A DNA stretch of 64,000 bases. Origin: DASVFB01 sp963815965. Lineage in GTDB: Bacteria; Actinomycetota; Thermoleophilia; Gaiellales; Gaiellaceae. The notes under the pieces are model-generated. The model had not been told where the DNA came from, did no database searches, and saw only the letters and a program-made list of their open reading frames with translations. Below, piece after piece: positions 34,682 through 46,193 of this stretch. The position numbers and the translations under genes were made by a program. The stretch spans positions 434,001 to 498,000 of the forward strand of contig CAWFIT010000001.1 in assembly GCA_963815965.1 (NCBI GenBank), read 5' to 3'. Within the stretch, counting starts at the first letter, position 1. The number at the start of each line of letters is the position of its first letter.

Positions 34682-36607
34682 GTGGGCACTGCGGTCGCCG
34701 TCTACGAGAGGCTAAGTAGCCGCCGAGCGGGCGGCATCGGCCGCCGGCAACTGCTCGTCTTCATCGGCATCGCGGCGGTCTATATAGGCGCCGCCAAGCT
34801 CGGCCTGGCGCTCTCGGTCGCGCACGGCGTGATCACACCGGTGTGGCCGCCAACGGGCATTGCGCTCGCGGCGTTGCTGCTGCTCGGTCCGAGGTACTGG
34901 CCGGCAATCACCCTCGGCGCTTTCGTCAGCAACGTGACGAGCGGCGTCTCGGCAGACGTTGCGCTGGCGATCTCGATCGGAAACACGCTAGAGGCGCTCG
35001 TTGCCGTCTATCTGTTGCGCCGCGTCGACTTCCGCCCCTCGCTCGACCGCACCCGCGACATCATGTGGCTGACGGTGCTCGCCGCATGCGTCAGCACGGC
35101 GATCGCTGCGACCAACGGCGTGACGACCCTGGCGCTGGCCGGTTCGCCGGCGGCATCCCCGTACGGATCAGCGTGGCTGCTGTGGTGGCTCGGCGATGCG
35201 ATGGGCGTCCTGCTCGTCGCCCCCGTGCTGCTCATCGCGGCCACGCGACCGCCGCAGCTCCGCCCAGCCCGCATGCTCGAGGCACTCGGGCTGCTCGCGC
35301 TGCTCGCCGGGACGAGCGCGGCGATCTTCTTCGGCGGCCAGTGGCGATACCCGTACCCGATCTTCCCGCTCCTCGTGGTCGCGACGCTGCGGTTCCGGCA
35401 ACTCGGTGCCACGGTTGGCTGCCTCGTCGTCGCAGGGATTGCGATTGCTGGCGTCGTTTCCGGAGCCAGCCCGCTCGCGGCCGACGCGACTACGACTGTG
35501 CAGATCCTGCAGGCGCTGCTCGCGTTCGCTGCCGTCAGCCTGCTTGTTCTCGGCGCCACGCTGTCCGAGCGCGAGCAAGCGACCGAGAGCCTCGCCGAAG
35601 CCCAAGCGCTCGCGCACATCGGAAGCTGGGAGTGGGACATAGCGACCGACCGCGTCACGTGGTCGCGCGAGATGTACCGGATCTTCGACCTGGATCCACG
35701 CGCCGGCAAGCTCACGTACGCGAAGTACCTCGCGCGGATTCATCCAGCCGATCGCGAGCTCGCGCGCAGTCAGATCGCGCGTGCGCTCGAGACGCGACAG
35801 CCGTTCGAGGTGCAGCATCGCATCATGCTCGACGACGGCGCCGAGCGCGTCGTCCACGGGCGAGGCCGTGTCGTCGTCGACTCAGCCGGAGCTCCGTTCC
35901 GCCTGGTCGGCACGACGCAGGACGTCACCGAGCGGCACCGCGTCGAGGAGGTGCGCGACAACATCCTCTCGGCCGTTTCGCACGAGCTGCGCACGCCGCT
36001 CACCTCGGTCCTCGGCTTCGCACTCACGCTCGAGCAGCGTCCGGACGACGCGGCGAGGCGCCAGATGACAAGCGCACTCGTGTCGCAGGCTCGTCGGCTC
36101 GAACACCTCCTCTCGGATCTGCTCGACGTCGACCGCCTCCGACACGGCCTCGTGCACGTGACGCTCGAGCCGACGGACGTCACGTCGCTCGTCGAGCGGA
36201 CGATTGCGGCCGTCGAGACGCTCGAGGGCAACCGGATCTCACTTAGCGCCGATCAGATCGTCGCGGAGGTCGACGCGGCGAAGCTCGAGCGAATCGTCGA
36301 AAACCTGGTGACGAACGCGCTCAAGCACACGCCTCCAGGCACGGGCGTCTCGGTCGCCGTCTCGGCCGACTCGGGCCGGCTTCGCCTGCGAGTCGACGAC
36401 TCGGGTCGCGGAATCCCAGACGAGGTGAAGCAGCAGATCTTCGAGCCGTTCGTCCGCGTCAACGGCGCCGGCGGTGCGCCGGGAACCGGCATCGGCCTCG
36501 CCCTGGTGGCGCAATTCGCCGCCCTCCAGGGCGGTAAGGCGTGGGTTGAGGACCGTCCCGGCGGCGGCGCGTCGTTTCGTGTTTCGCTGCCGCTCAGCGC
36601 ACACTGA
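34682..36607 (+). CDS. MASE1-PAS sensor histidine kinase
   Basis: 641 residues from GTG 34682. Residues 20-300 form a MASE1 integral-membrane sensor (LAVxxGVITPVWPPTGIALA signature, then 8 or so helices). A PAS_3 domain follows at about 315-425 (HIGSWEWDIATDRVTWSREM, YLARIHPADRELARSQI, GTTQDVTERHRVEE). HisKA has the H-box AVSHELRTPLTSVLGF; HATPase has VENLVTNALKHTPPGTG, DDSGRGIPDEVK and GTGIGLALV. MASE1 proteins sense unknown membrane or periplasmic cues. It precedes the ABC transporter by 100 bp but no response regulator is near. Confidence 0.93.
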   Translation: MGTAVAVYERLSSRRAGGIGRRQLLVFIGIAAVYIGAAKLGLALSVAHGVITPVWPPTGIALAALLLLGPRYWPAITLGAFVSNVTSGVSADVALAISIGNTLEALVAVYLLRRVDFRPSLDRTRDIMWLTVLAACVSTAIAATNGVTTLALAGSPAASPYGSAWLLWWLGDAMGVLLVAPVLLIAATRPPQLRPARMLEALGLLALLAGTSAAIFFGGQWRYPYPIFPLLVVATLRFRQLGATVGCLVVAGIAIAGVVSGASPLAADATTTVQILQALLAFAAVSLLVLGATLSEREQATESLAEAQALAHIGSWEWDIATDRVTWSREMYRIFDLDPRAGKLTYAKYLARIHPADRELARSQIARALETRQPFEVQHRIMLDDGAERVVHGRGRVVVDSAGAPFRLVGTTQDVTERHRVEEVRDNILSAVSHELRTPLTSVLGFALTLEQRPDDAARRQMTSALVSQARRLEHLLSDLLDVDRLRHGLVHVTLEPTDVTSLVERTIAAVETLEGNRISLSADQIVAEVDAAKLERIVENLVTNALKHTPPGTGVSVAVSADSGRLRLRVDDSGRGIPDEVKQQIFEPFVRVNGAGGAPGTGIGLALVAQFAALQGGKAWVEDRPGGGASFRVSLPLSAH

Positions 36608-36688
36608 TTTGCGCCGCGGCGACAGAAACGCGAGGATGCCTCCAGCAGAGAAAGGGGCTTGAAGGTCAGATCGCGTTCACCCATTCGG

Positions 36689-36698
36689 TAAGCGCTTG
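36689..36698. promoter_or_regulatory. Candidate LacI-type operator upstream of the ABC transporter
   Basis: TAAGCGCTTG contains the palindrome AAGCGCTT with a central CG, the pattern preferred by LacI/GalR-family repressors. It lies about 12-20 nt before the binding-protein start at 36710, a position suited to repression of a sugar transporter. No LacI gene is in the window. Confidence 0.3.
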
Positions 36699-36709
36699 AG
36701 AGAAAGGAC

Positions 36710-38077
<1,368 letters not shown>

Positions 38078-38142
38078 TAGCGAGCACGCTGAACCGAAAC
38101 GAGGGAGGATGGCACCTGTCATCCTCCCTCGACTCCTCGTCG

Positions 38143-39074
38143 ATGGCATCGGTCGCCACACCCCGCACCGCACCACCCGCCGCCGGCGGCGCGGGACGAA
38201 GCTCCAGCGGCGGCAGACGCGCGCTCGCGTGGCTGCTGCTCGTGCCGTCGCTGGCGGTCGTCGCGCTCGTCGCGCTGTACCCGCTCGGCAAGACGATCTT
38301 CCAGAGCTTCACGGACCAGGAGTTCCTCGCGCTGACGCCGACGAAGTGGGTCGGGCTGCAGAACTACAGGGACCTGTGGCACGACACGCTCTTCCGCGAC
38401 TCGATCTGGGAGACCGTCAAGTTCACGCTGATCACGGTCACGTTCGAGTTCGCGCTCGGGCTGATCATCGCCCTCGTCGTCAACTCGAGCTTCAAGGGCC
38501 GCGGCGTCATGCGCGCGGTGATGCTCGTTCCGTGGGCGATCCCGACGGTCGTCGCGGCGCAGATGTGGAAGTGGATGCTCGACGACACCTTCGGCGTCGT
38601 CAACGACGCGGGCGTCCGCGCTCCACATCCTCTCGCACTCGCACGCGTGGATCTCCGACCCGAGCACCGCGCTCGCCTCGGTCTGCGCCGTCGACATCTG
38701 GAAGACGACGCCGTTCGTCGCGCTGCTGCTGCTCGCCGGCCTGCAGGTGATCCCGCAGAGACCTCTACGAGGCCGCCGAAGTCGACGGCGCGAGCGAGCT
38801 GCAGCAGTTCTGGAAGATCACGCTGCCGCTGCTCAAGCCGGCGATCCTCGTCACGCTGATCTTCCGCACGCTCGACGCGCTGCGCGTCTTCGACGTCTTC
38901 TACGTCTTCTTCGGGAACCGGCCCGACACGCAGACGATGGCGATCTACGCCCAGAGCACGATCGTCGGTGACGGCCACGTCGGGTACGGCGCCGCGGTCA
39001 GCGTCGCGATCTTCCTGATCATCGCGATCTTCGTCGTCATCTACATGACCTTCAACAGGGTGAGCGAGGAATGA
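38143..39074 (+). pseudogene. ABC sugar transporter permease (MalF/UgpA type), two frameshifts
   Basis: ATG 38143. The first 160 residues are in one frame: LAWLLLVPSLAVVALVALYP, WETVKFTLITVTFEFALGLI, MLVPWAIPTVVAAQMWKWML. One extra base near 38620 and one near 38760 move the rest, which reads HAWISDPSTALASVCAVDIW, TTPFVALLLLAGLQVIPQ, then the cytoplasmic EAA loop LYEAAEVDGASELQQFWKIT and FGNRPDTQTMAIYAQ. The EAA loop contacts the ATPase. Its stop overlaps the next permease start by ATGA. Confidence 0.82.
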
Positions 39075-39990
39075 GCACAGCCGCCGAGAAGCAGGCGCGG
39101 CCCGTCGCGCGGCCGACGAGCCGGAGCCGCCGGCTGCGGAAGAGCCGCATCGGGCGGTTCCTCATCAAGGCTCCCGTTCTACCTCCTGATCGCCGCGATC
39201 TTCGTCTACGCCTGTTCCCGTTCTACTGGGTGGTCCGCTCGTCGTTCACGCCCGAGGTCGGACCTCTTCCAGACGCCCGTCAAGTACTTCCCGTCGCACC
39301 CCACCCTCGCGAACTACCGCGAAGCGCTCAGCGCGTCCTTCTTCCAGCGACGCCCTGATCAACTCCACGATCGTCGCCGGCTCGGTCACGCTGCTCTCGC
39401 TGGCGATCGGCTCGTTCGCCGCCTTCGCGCTCGGTCGCTTCCGCTTCCACGGCCGCTCGTTCGTCATGTACCTGATGCTCTCGATGACGATCTTCCCGCA
39501 GATCGCGATCCTCGGCGCGCTCTACACGACGATCAGCCAAGTTCCACCTCTACGACACGCTCGGCGCGCTGATCTTCAGCTACCTGATCTTCACGCTCCC
39601 GTTCACGATCTGGGTGCTCACGAGCTTCATGCGCGCGCTGCCGGGCGACCTCGAGGAGGCGGCCTACGTCGACGGAGCGACGCCGCTGCAGGTCTTCTAC
39701 AAGGTGCTGCTGCCGCTGATCGCGCCCGGGCCTCGTCACGACCGGCCTGCTCGCCTTCATCTCGGCCTGGAACGAGTACCTCTACGCGCTGTCGTTCATC
39801 CAGTCGCCGAACAAGTACACCGTGCCGCTCGCGATCACGTCCTTCGTCAGCCCGACCGGGAGCGCGCTTCGCCGTCCCGTGGGGGCAGATCATGGCCGCG
39901 ACGGTGATCGTCACGCTGCCGCTGATCGTCCTGGTCCTGGTCCTGCAGAAGCGGATCCTCGCGGGCCTGACCGGCCGGCGCCGTCAAGGG

Positions 39991-39994
<4 letters not shown>
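39071..39994 (+). pseudogene. ABC sugar transporter permease (MalG/UgpE type), about eight frameshifts
   Basis: ATG 39071 overlaps the first permease. The reconstructed protein of about 300 residues carries FPFYWVVRSSFTPE, FPSHPTLANYREALSASFFQ, LINSTIVAGSVTLLSLAIGS, IFPQIAILGALYTTISQ, the EAA loop DLEEAAYVDGATPLQVFYKV and SAWNEYLYALSFIQSPNKYT, all hallmarks of the second permease of carbohydrate importers. Breaks lie near 39175, 39210, 39260, 39350, 39540, 39730, 39870 and 39978. The stop TAG at 39992 shares CTAG with the convergent ATPase stop. Confidence 0.8.
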
Positions 39995-41199
<1,205 letters not shown>

Positions 41200-41246
41200 G
41201 CCGGGCTAGCTTACTCCTCGGCGGCCGTGCCGATACGCTGGCCGCC

Positions 41247-42255
41247 ATGACGAATCCGTGGAGCTGGTACTCGGACCGCGACGTCTGGGCGGTGGAGCAA
41301 GAGCGCATCTTCGCGCGCACGTGGCAGTACGTCGGGCACACGGGGATGGTCGCGCGCGCCGGCGATTTCTTCGCCGCGCGTGCCGGACGGATCCCGATCG
41401 TCGTCACGCATGCGGAGGACGGCGAGCTGCGCGCGTTCGTCAACGTCTGCCGGCACCGCGGCTCGACGGTGGCCGAGGGCTCCGGGAACCGAAAGACACT
41501 GCAGTGCCCGTACCACGCGTGGACGTACGGCCTCGACGGACGCCTCCGCGCGGCGCCGCGTGCCGACTTCGACGTCGCTGAGGTGGAGCTGGCGCCGGTG
41601 CGGCTCGAGCGCTGGGGGCCGTTCTTCTTCGTCAACGCGGACACGGACGCTGGGCCGCTCGCAGACACGCTCGGCGAGGTCCCGGGCCAGCTCGCGGAGC
41701 TGGGGCTCGACCTCGACACGCTGCAGTTCCATCATCGAAGCGAGTGGACGGTCGAGGCGAACTGGAAGGTCGTCGCCGAGAACTTTCTCGAGTGCTACCA
41801 CTGCGCGGTCGCGCACCCGAGCTTCACGGAGCTCGTCGACGTGTCGCCGGACGCGTACCGGCTCGAGGTCGGGCGGCTCCACTCGACGCAGATCGGGCCC
41901 GCGCGCGACGGCGAGACGCGCAGCCAGTTCCACTTCGTCTGGCCGAACACCGGGATCAACGTCTTCCCCGGCGAGCCGAACCTCTCGATCGGGCCGATCG
42001 TCCCAGCGTCGCCGGAGCGGACGGATCGCTTTCTCGACTACTTCTTCGGCGCGGGCGTCGAGGAGTCGTGGATCGCCGACTTGCTGCGAGCTCGACGACC
42101 AGGTGGGCCGCGAGGACACGGCGCTCGTCGAGCGCGTGCAGACCGGCGTCGCATCGGGCGCGCTTCCGGAGGGGCGGCTGCTCGGCGAGGCGGAACAGCT
42201 CGTCGCCCACTTCCAGGGGCTCGTGCGGGAGTCGTTGAGCGCTAGCGGCGCCTGA
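41247..42255 (+). CDS. Rieske non-haem iron oxygenase large subunit (one frameshift near 42090)
   Basis: ATG 41247, divergent from the ATPase. Rieske centre: CRHRGS ... CPYHAWTY (C-x-H and C-x2-H, residues about 70-95). Mononuclear iron site: NWKVVAENFLECYHCAVAHP, giving the His-x4-His pair typical of ring-hydroxylating or choline/carnitine-type oxygenases. Continues VWPNTGINVFPGEPNLSIGP to GVEESWIADLL, where an extra C shifts the frame; the real C-terminus is ELDDQVGREDTALVERVQTG...LSASGA ending at 42255. Without correction the frame stops at 42245. The substrate is unknown and no reductase or ferredoxin is adjacent. About 335 residues. Confidence 0.88.
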
Positions 42256-43234
42256 AAAGCCCGCGCTGCCGCTCGGGCGGCGGGTCTTCGCCGAGCGCGC
42301 GTGCGCCGGCCGCGACGTCCTCGGCGGTGAGCGTCATGAGCTCGTCCGTCCCGACCTCGTCCAGCCGCCCAGTCAGGCGCAGCGCGTGCGCGTTCAGCGC
42401 CTGCTCGAACAGCGTGCGTCCGAAGCGCGCGTTGCCAAAGCGAGGGCCGCGCTTCGCGCCGTCGAGGATCCGCCGCAGCGCTTCGAGCGCTCCCTCGTCG
42501 AAGCGGTACTCGCTATCCGCGGCGAACTTCGCCGTGATCGCGACCAGCTCGTCGGTCGAGTAGTCCGGGAACGTGATCTCGCGCGAGAAGCGCGACTGCA
42601 GGCCCGGGTTCGACTCGAGGAAGCGACGCATCAGCGCCGGGTAGCCGGCGACGATCACAACGAGGCGGTGGCGGTGATCCTCCATGCGCTTGAGCAGCGT
42701 CTCGATCGCCTCGGGGCCGAAGTCGAGCCTTCCCTCTTCGCCGCGCGCGAGCGCATACGCCTCGTCGATGAAGAGCACGCCGTCGAGCGCACGCTTCACG
42801 GCGCGGTCGGTCTTGATCGCGGTCGTACCGACGTACTCGCCGACGAGCCCGGCGCGGTCGACCTCGACGAGGTGACCGCGCTTGAGCAGTCCCATCGCGC
42901 GATACATCTGCGCGAGCAGCCGCGCGACGGTCGTCTTGCCCGTGCCCGGGTTGCCGAGGAAGACGAGGTGCTGGCTCGTCGCAGCCTCGGCGAGTCCGTG
43001 CTGCTGGCGCCGCGCCTGCACTTCGAGGAACGCGATCAGCGCGCGTACCTGCTCCTTCACGGTCTCCAGTCCGATCAGTCCGTCGAGCTCGGCCTGCAGC
43101 TCGTCGAGCGTGCGCTCCGGCTCCTGGCGCGGTACACGGAGCTGATCCGCGACGTCATCGCCAACCGTCTGGCGAACGCGTTCGCCGAGCGCGCGCAGCG
43201 CGTCAGCGGCGTCGTCAAGCGGATTGCGGCTCAT
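42242..43234 (-). CDS. AAA+ ATPase of the CbbX/SpoVK type
   Basis: 330 residues. After a helical start (LDELQAELDGLIGLETVKEQ) the AAA+ module shows Walker A FLGNPGTGKTTVARLLA, the pore-like segment RGHLVEVDRAGLVGEYVGTT, Walker B GVLFIDEAYALARG, VIVAGYPALMRRFLESNPG and the sensor region LQSRFSREITFPDYS. This is the CbbX/CfxQ family; true CbbX is a Rubisco activase, but no Rubisco is here and many relatives belong to other systems (for example spore or ESX-related ATPases). Intact frame. Convergent overlap with the Rieske gene's 3' end. Confidence 0.88.
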   Translation of the reverse strand: MSRNPLDDAADALRALGERVRQTVGDDVADQLRVPRQEPERTLDELQAELDGLIGLETVKEQVRALIAFLEVQARRQQHGLAEAATSQHLVFLGNPGTGKTTVARLLAQMYRAMGLLKRGHLVEVDRAGLVGEYVGTTAIKTDRAVKRALDGVLFIDEAYALARGEEGRLDFGPEAIETLLKRMEDHRHRLVVIVAGYPALMRRFLESNPGLQSRFSREITFPDYSTDELVAITAKFAADSEYRFDEGALEALRRILDGAKRGPRFGNARFGRTLFEQALNAHALRLTGRLDEVGTDELMTLTAEDVAAGARALGEDPPPERQRGLFRRR

Positions 43235-43294
43235 GCGGGGACGCTACCTGCCCAAACAGGCATCGCACATCCGGAGAAGCCCCAGGGACAGTCC

Positions 43295-44242
43295 CTACGG
43301 GACGAGCACGAGCGCGCCTCGGACGTCGCCGCGGCGTAGCTTGTCGAGCGCCTCGTTGGCTTGGTCGAGCGGAAACGTCTCGACGTGCGTGCGCACCGGC
43401 ACACGCGGGGCGAGCGCCAGGAACTCCTCGCCGTCTCGGCGCGTCAGGTTCGCGACCGAGCGCAGCACACGCTCGCCCCAGAGCAGCTCGTACGGGAACG
43501 ACGGGATGTCGCTCATGTGAATCCCCGCACACACGACCGCGCCGCCCTTCGCAACCGCGGCGAGCGCGGCAGGCACGAGTGCGCCAACCGGCGCGAAGAT
43601 GATCGCCGCGTCGAGCTCCTCCGGCGGCGCCCCCGCGCCCGCCCACTCTGCGCCGAGCTCCCGTGCGAACGCCTGGGCATCCTCGTCGCCCTCGCGCGTC
43701 ACCGCAAACACGCGCCGCCCCTCGTGGAGCGCGACCTGCGCGACGATGTGCGCCGACGCGCCGAAGCCGTACAGCCCGAGTCGCTCCGCCTCCCCCGCGA
43801 GCCGCAGCGACCGGTACCCGATCAGCCCCGCGCACAGCAGCGGCGCAGCCTGCAAATCCTCGAAACCATCGGGAATCGGAAAGCAGAACCGCTCATCCGC
43901 AACCGCCCACTCGGCGTACCCGCCGTCGATGTCGTACCCGGTGAAGCGCGCAAAGTCGCAAAGGTTCTCGCGGCCGGATGCGCAGTACCGGCACTCACCG
44001 CACGTCCAGCCCAGCCACGGAACGCCCAGGCGGCGCCCGTCATCGGTTTCGCCGACGATCTGGTGGCCGGGAATCAGCGGCAGCTTCGGCCGGTCGAGCT
44101 CGCCGTCGACGATGTGCAGATCGGTCCGGCAAATGCCGCAGGCGAGCACGCGAAGCAGCACCTGACCGCGTTCCGGTTCAGGAATCGCCACCTCCTGTAG
44201 TGAGAGAAGTTGGCCCGGTTGACCTAGAACCATCGCGCGCAT
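43295..44242 (-). CDS. Zinc-dependent alcohol dehydrogenase
   Basis: 315 residues from ATG 44242. Catalytic zinc ligands in ACGICRTDLHIVDGE and PLIPGHQIVGE; structural zinc site CGECRYCASGRENLC, all four Cys present. The Rossmann loop is LYGFGASAHIVAQVAL rather than the common GxGxxG followed by a hydrophobic stretch. FPLDQANEALDKLRRGDVRGA closes the domain. Class: medium-chain dehydrogenase, AdhP-like, oxidising alcohols with NAD(P). It is slightly short but complete. Divergent from the M29 peptidase 20 bp away. Confidence 0.9.
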   Translation of the reverse strand: MRAMVLGQPGQLLSLQEVAIPEPERGQVLLRVLACGICRTDLHIVDGELDRPKLPLIPGHQIVGETDDGRRLGVPWLGWTCGECRYCASGRENLCDFARFTGYDIDGGYAEWAVADERFCFPIPDGFEDLQAAPLLCAGLIGYRSLRLAGEAERLGLYGFGASAHIVAQVALHEGRRVFAVTREGDEDAQAFARELGAEWAGAGAPPEELDAAIIFAPVGALVPAALAAVAKGGAVVCAGIHMSDIPSFPYELLWGERVLRSVANLTRRDGEEFLALAPRVPVRTHVETFPLDQANEALDKLRRGDVRGALVLVP

Positions 44243-44262
44243 GTCGTTAGCCTCCCACAACA

Positions 44263-45504
44263 ATGAAAGGTCTACTGCGGCCCGAGGAGCTCGCACGTTA
44301 CGCGGACGCGGTTGTCAAAGTCGGCCTCTCGCTCGGCCGCGGAGACGACCTCCTCGTGACGTGCCAGCCGGCGCATCGCGAGTTCGCCGTCGCGCTGGTG
44401 GAGGCCGGGTACCGCGTCGGCGCGCGCAACGTGGACGTCGAGTACAGCGACCCTCTGGTGCGGGCCGCCTACTTGCGAACGGCGTCCGACAAGTCGATCG
44501 GGTACGTGGCGCCTTGGCGTGCCACACGTGTGCGCGCGGGGATCAAGCCTGAGACCGCGACGCTCTGGATCGCCGGGGAGAGCGAGCCCGGAGCGCTGAA
44601 CGAGGTGCCTGGGCGACGGCTCGCGGACGACATGACGCGGACGCAGAAGCGCTTCCCGGACGTGCGCAGCGCGTCGCGCGTCGGCAAGCGTCGCTGGGCG
44701 ATCGCAGCGTGGCCGACGGACAGCTGGGCGAGCACGGTGTATCCGAAGATCGGCAACGAAGCGGCACAACGGCGTCTTGCGCGCGATCTCCTCGAGTTCT
44801 GCCGCGTCGGGCCGAAAGACCCCTCAGGCGTGACCGGGCTTACGACGCATCTCGCGGGCCTCCGCCGCCGCGCGCAGCGCCTCTCCCGCCTGAAGCTGCA
44901 GCGCGTCGAGCTGCGCGGGCCCGGCACAGACCTCTCCGTGGCGCTCCACCCGGAGACGCGCTGGATGGGCGGCGGCTACACGAACTTCTACGGCAAGCGA
45001 ACGGCGCCGAATCTGCCGACGGAGGAGTGCTTCACGTCGCCGGTCGCGTCTGCGACCGAGGGCACGTTCCGGTGCTCCCAGCCGCTCATGTTCCAGGGGA
45101 CGTTGATCGAGGAGATCTCGGGCGAGTTTCGCGGCGGCCGGCTCGTGCGCCTCGGGGCGAAGCGGAAGGCACAGCGCGACTTCTTCGCCGACTTTCTCTT
45201 CGCGATCAAGGACGCGGACCGGCTCGGCGAGGTCGCGCTCGTCGACTCGAGCTCGCGGATTGGCAAGGCCGGCCGCATCTACTACAACACGCTGCTCGAC
45301 GAGAACGCCGCGGCGCACATCGCGTTTGGTGCCGGCTTCTCGCACACGCGCACGAACGACGACACGAATCGCGCCCTGCGCGGCGTCAACCGCTCCGATG
45401 CGCACGTGGACGTGATGATCGGCACGGACGACTTCGAGGCGACCGGAATCGCCGCCCGGGGACGACGCGTGCCGCTAATCGCCGACGGGGAGTGGCAGAT
45501 CTAA
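44263..45504 (+). CDS. M29-family metallo-aminopeptidase
   Basis: 413 residues. Matches the AmpS/PepS/aminopeptidase T group: LARYADAVVKVGLSLGRGDD at the start, TDLSVALHPETRWMGGGYTN, NLPTEECFTSP (metal-binding Glu), FEGTL-like MFQGTLIEEISGEF, LGEVALVDSSSRI, YYNTLLDENAAAHIAFGAGF (Glu and His ligands) and AHVDVMIGTDDFEATGI (His, Asp). It removes N-terminal residues from peptides using cobalt or zinc. Intracellular. Followed by a hairpin-rich spacer. Confidence 0.92.
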   Translation: MKGLLRPEELARYADAVVKVGLSLGRGDDLLVTCQPAHREFAVALVEAGYRVGARNVDVEYSDPLVRAAYLRTASDKSIGYVAPWRATRVRAGIKPETATLWIAGESEPGALNEVPGRRLADDMTRTQKRFPDVRSASRVGKRRWAIAAWPTDSWASTVYPKIGNEAAQRRLARDLLEFCRVGPKDPSGVTGLTTHLAGLRRRAQRLSRLKLQRVELRGPGTDLSVALHPETRWMGGGYTNFYGKRTAPNLPTEECFTSPVASATEGTFRCSQPLMFQGTLIEEISGEFRGGRLVRLGAKRKAQRDFFADFLFAIKDADRLGEVALVDSSSRIGKAGRIYYNTLLDENAAAHIAFGAGFSHTRTNDDTNRALRGVNRSDAHVDVMIGTDDFEATGIAARGRRVPLIADGEWQI

Positions 45505-45506
45505 CC

Positions 45507-45654
45507 GGTCGCCTGCGGCGACCTTCGCGCGAAATGCTGCGCATTTCGGGCGACAAGACCGGCCGGGCGCGCTGCGCGCGCGCGGCCAATTGCTGCCGGT
45601 TGCGGGGTTGCGGCTAGGCGAAATGCCGTGTGCAGCGCGGCGAAGCCGCGCTGC
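45507..45654 (+). other. Array of perfect G/C hairpins in the spacer after the M29 gene
   Basis: Four stems in 150 bp: GGTCGCC-TGC-GGCGACC (45507-45523), CGAAATGC-TGC-GCATTTCG (45530-45548), a 12-bp stem GGCCGGGCGCGC-TGC (45561-45587, one mismatch) and GCAGCGCGGC-GAA-GCCGCGCTGC (45632-45654). Three share the same TGC loop. No ORF fits. It may be a structured RNA, a terminator cluster or a REP-like region. Confidence 0.6.
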
Positions 45655-45670
45655 CGGCGAGCAGGAAGAT

Positions 45671-45709
45671 AAGACGGGTGAACCCGGCCTTTACTCGAGC
45701 CCGTCTTTT
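45671..45709 (+). terminator. Rho-independent terminator
   Basis: AAGACGGG (45671-45678) pairs with CCCGTCTT (45700-45707) and is followed by TT, giving TCTTTT at the 3' side. It is one of few T-tract terminators here and probably ends transcription from the M29 gene before the MarR operon. Confidence 0.65.
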
Positions 45710-45734
45710 CAAAGCTCTAATACACCGCCGCTAT

Positions 45735-45751
45735 CGTTAACTTAGTTAACG
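45735..45751. promoter_or_regulatory. MarR operator, perfect 17-bp palindrome
   Basis: CGTTAACTTAGTTAACG is a perfect inverted repeat (CGTTAAC-TTA-GTTAACG) ending one base before the MarR ATG. Its length and place match MarR-family autoregulatory sites, so MarR probably represses itself and the downstream exporter until a ligand releases it. Confidence 0.75.
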
Positions 45752-45752
45752 A

Positions 45753-46193
45753 ATGCCGACTGCCCTCGCCATCGATCCGACGACCCTCGCCAACCGGCTC
45801 CGGCCGGCGCTCCTCCGCCTCAACCGCGAGCTGCGCCGGGAGCTCCACTCGCTGTCGGTTACGGGCGGCCAGGTCTCTCTGCTGATCAAGATCCAGAAGG
45901 AGCCGGGGATCGAGCTTCGCGAGCTTGCGCGTTGGGAGCGCATGTCGACGCCCGGGATGTCCAAGTACGTCTCGCGGCTCGAAGCAGCGGGCTTTGTTCG
46001 TCGCACCCAGCTCGCGGACCGGCGTCGTGTCGGGCTCGAGCTCACACCCGAAGGAGCGCGCGTGCTCTCCTCCGTGAAGCGTCGCCGGACGGCGTGGCTC
46101 GCCCAGCGGCTGCGCGGGCTGTCGCCCGCCGAGCTCGAGACGGTCGACGCTGCCGTCGAGCCGCTGCTCAAGCTGCTCGAGGTCGAGCCTTGA
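45753..46193 (+). CDS. MarR-family transcriptional regulator
   Basis: 146 residues. Winged helix: GGQVSLLIKIQKEPGIELRE, RMSTPGMSKYVSRLEAAGFV, wing RTQLADRRRVGLELTPEGA; terminal helices for dimerisation. The ATG abuts the palindrome at 45735-45751, and the MFS gene begins TTGA within the stop, so both are one operon. Probable role: ligand-responsive repressor of the exporter. Confidence 0.93.
   Translation: MPTALAIDPTTLANRLRPALLRLNRELRRELHSLSVTGGQVSLLIKIQKEPGIELRELARWERMSTPGMSKYVSRLEAAGFVRRTQLADRRRVGLELTPEGARVLSSVKRRRTAWLAQRLRGLSPAELETVDAAVEPLLKLLEVEP

Noticed and set aside
42242..43234. Calling the AAA+ protein a Rubisco activase
   Set aside because: The family match is good but no Rubisco or Calvin-cycle gene is in the window.
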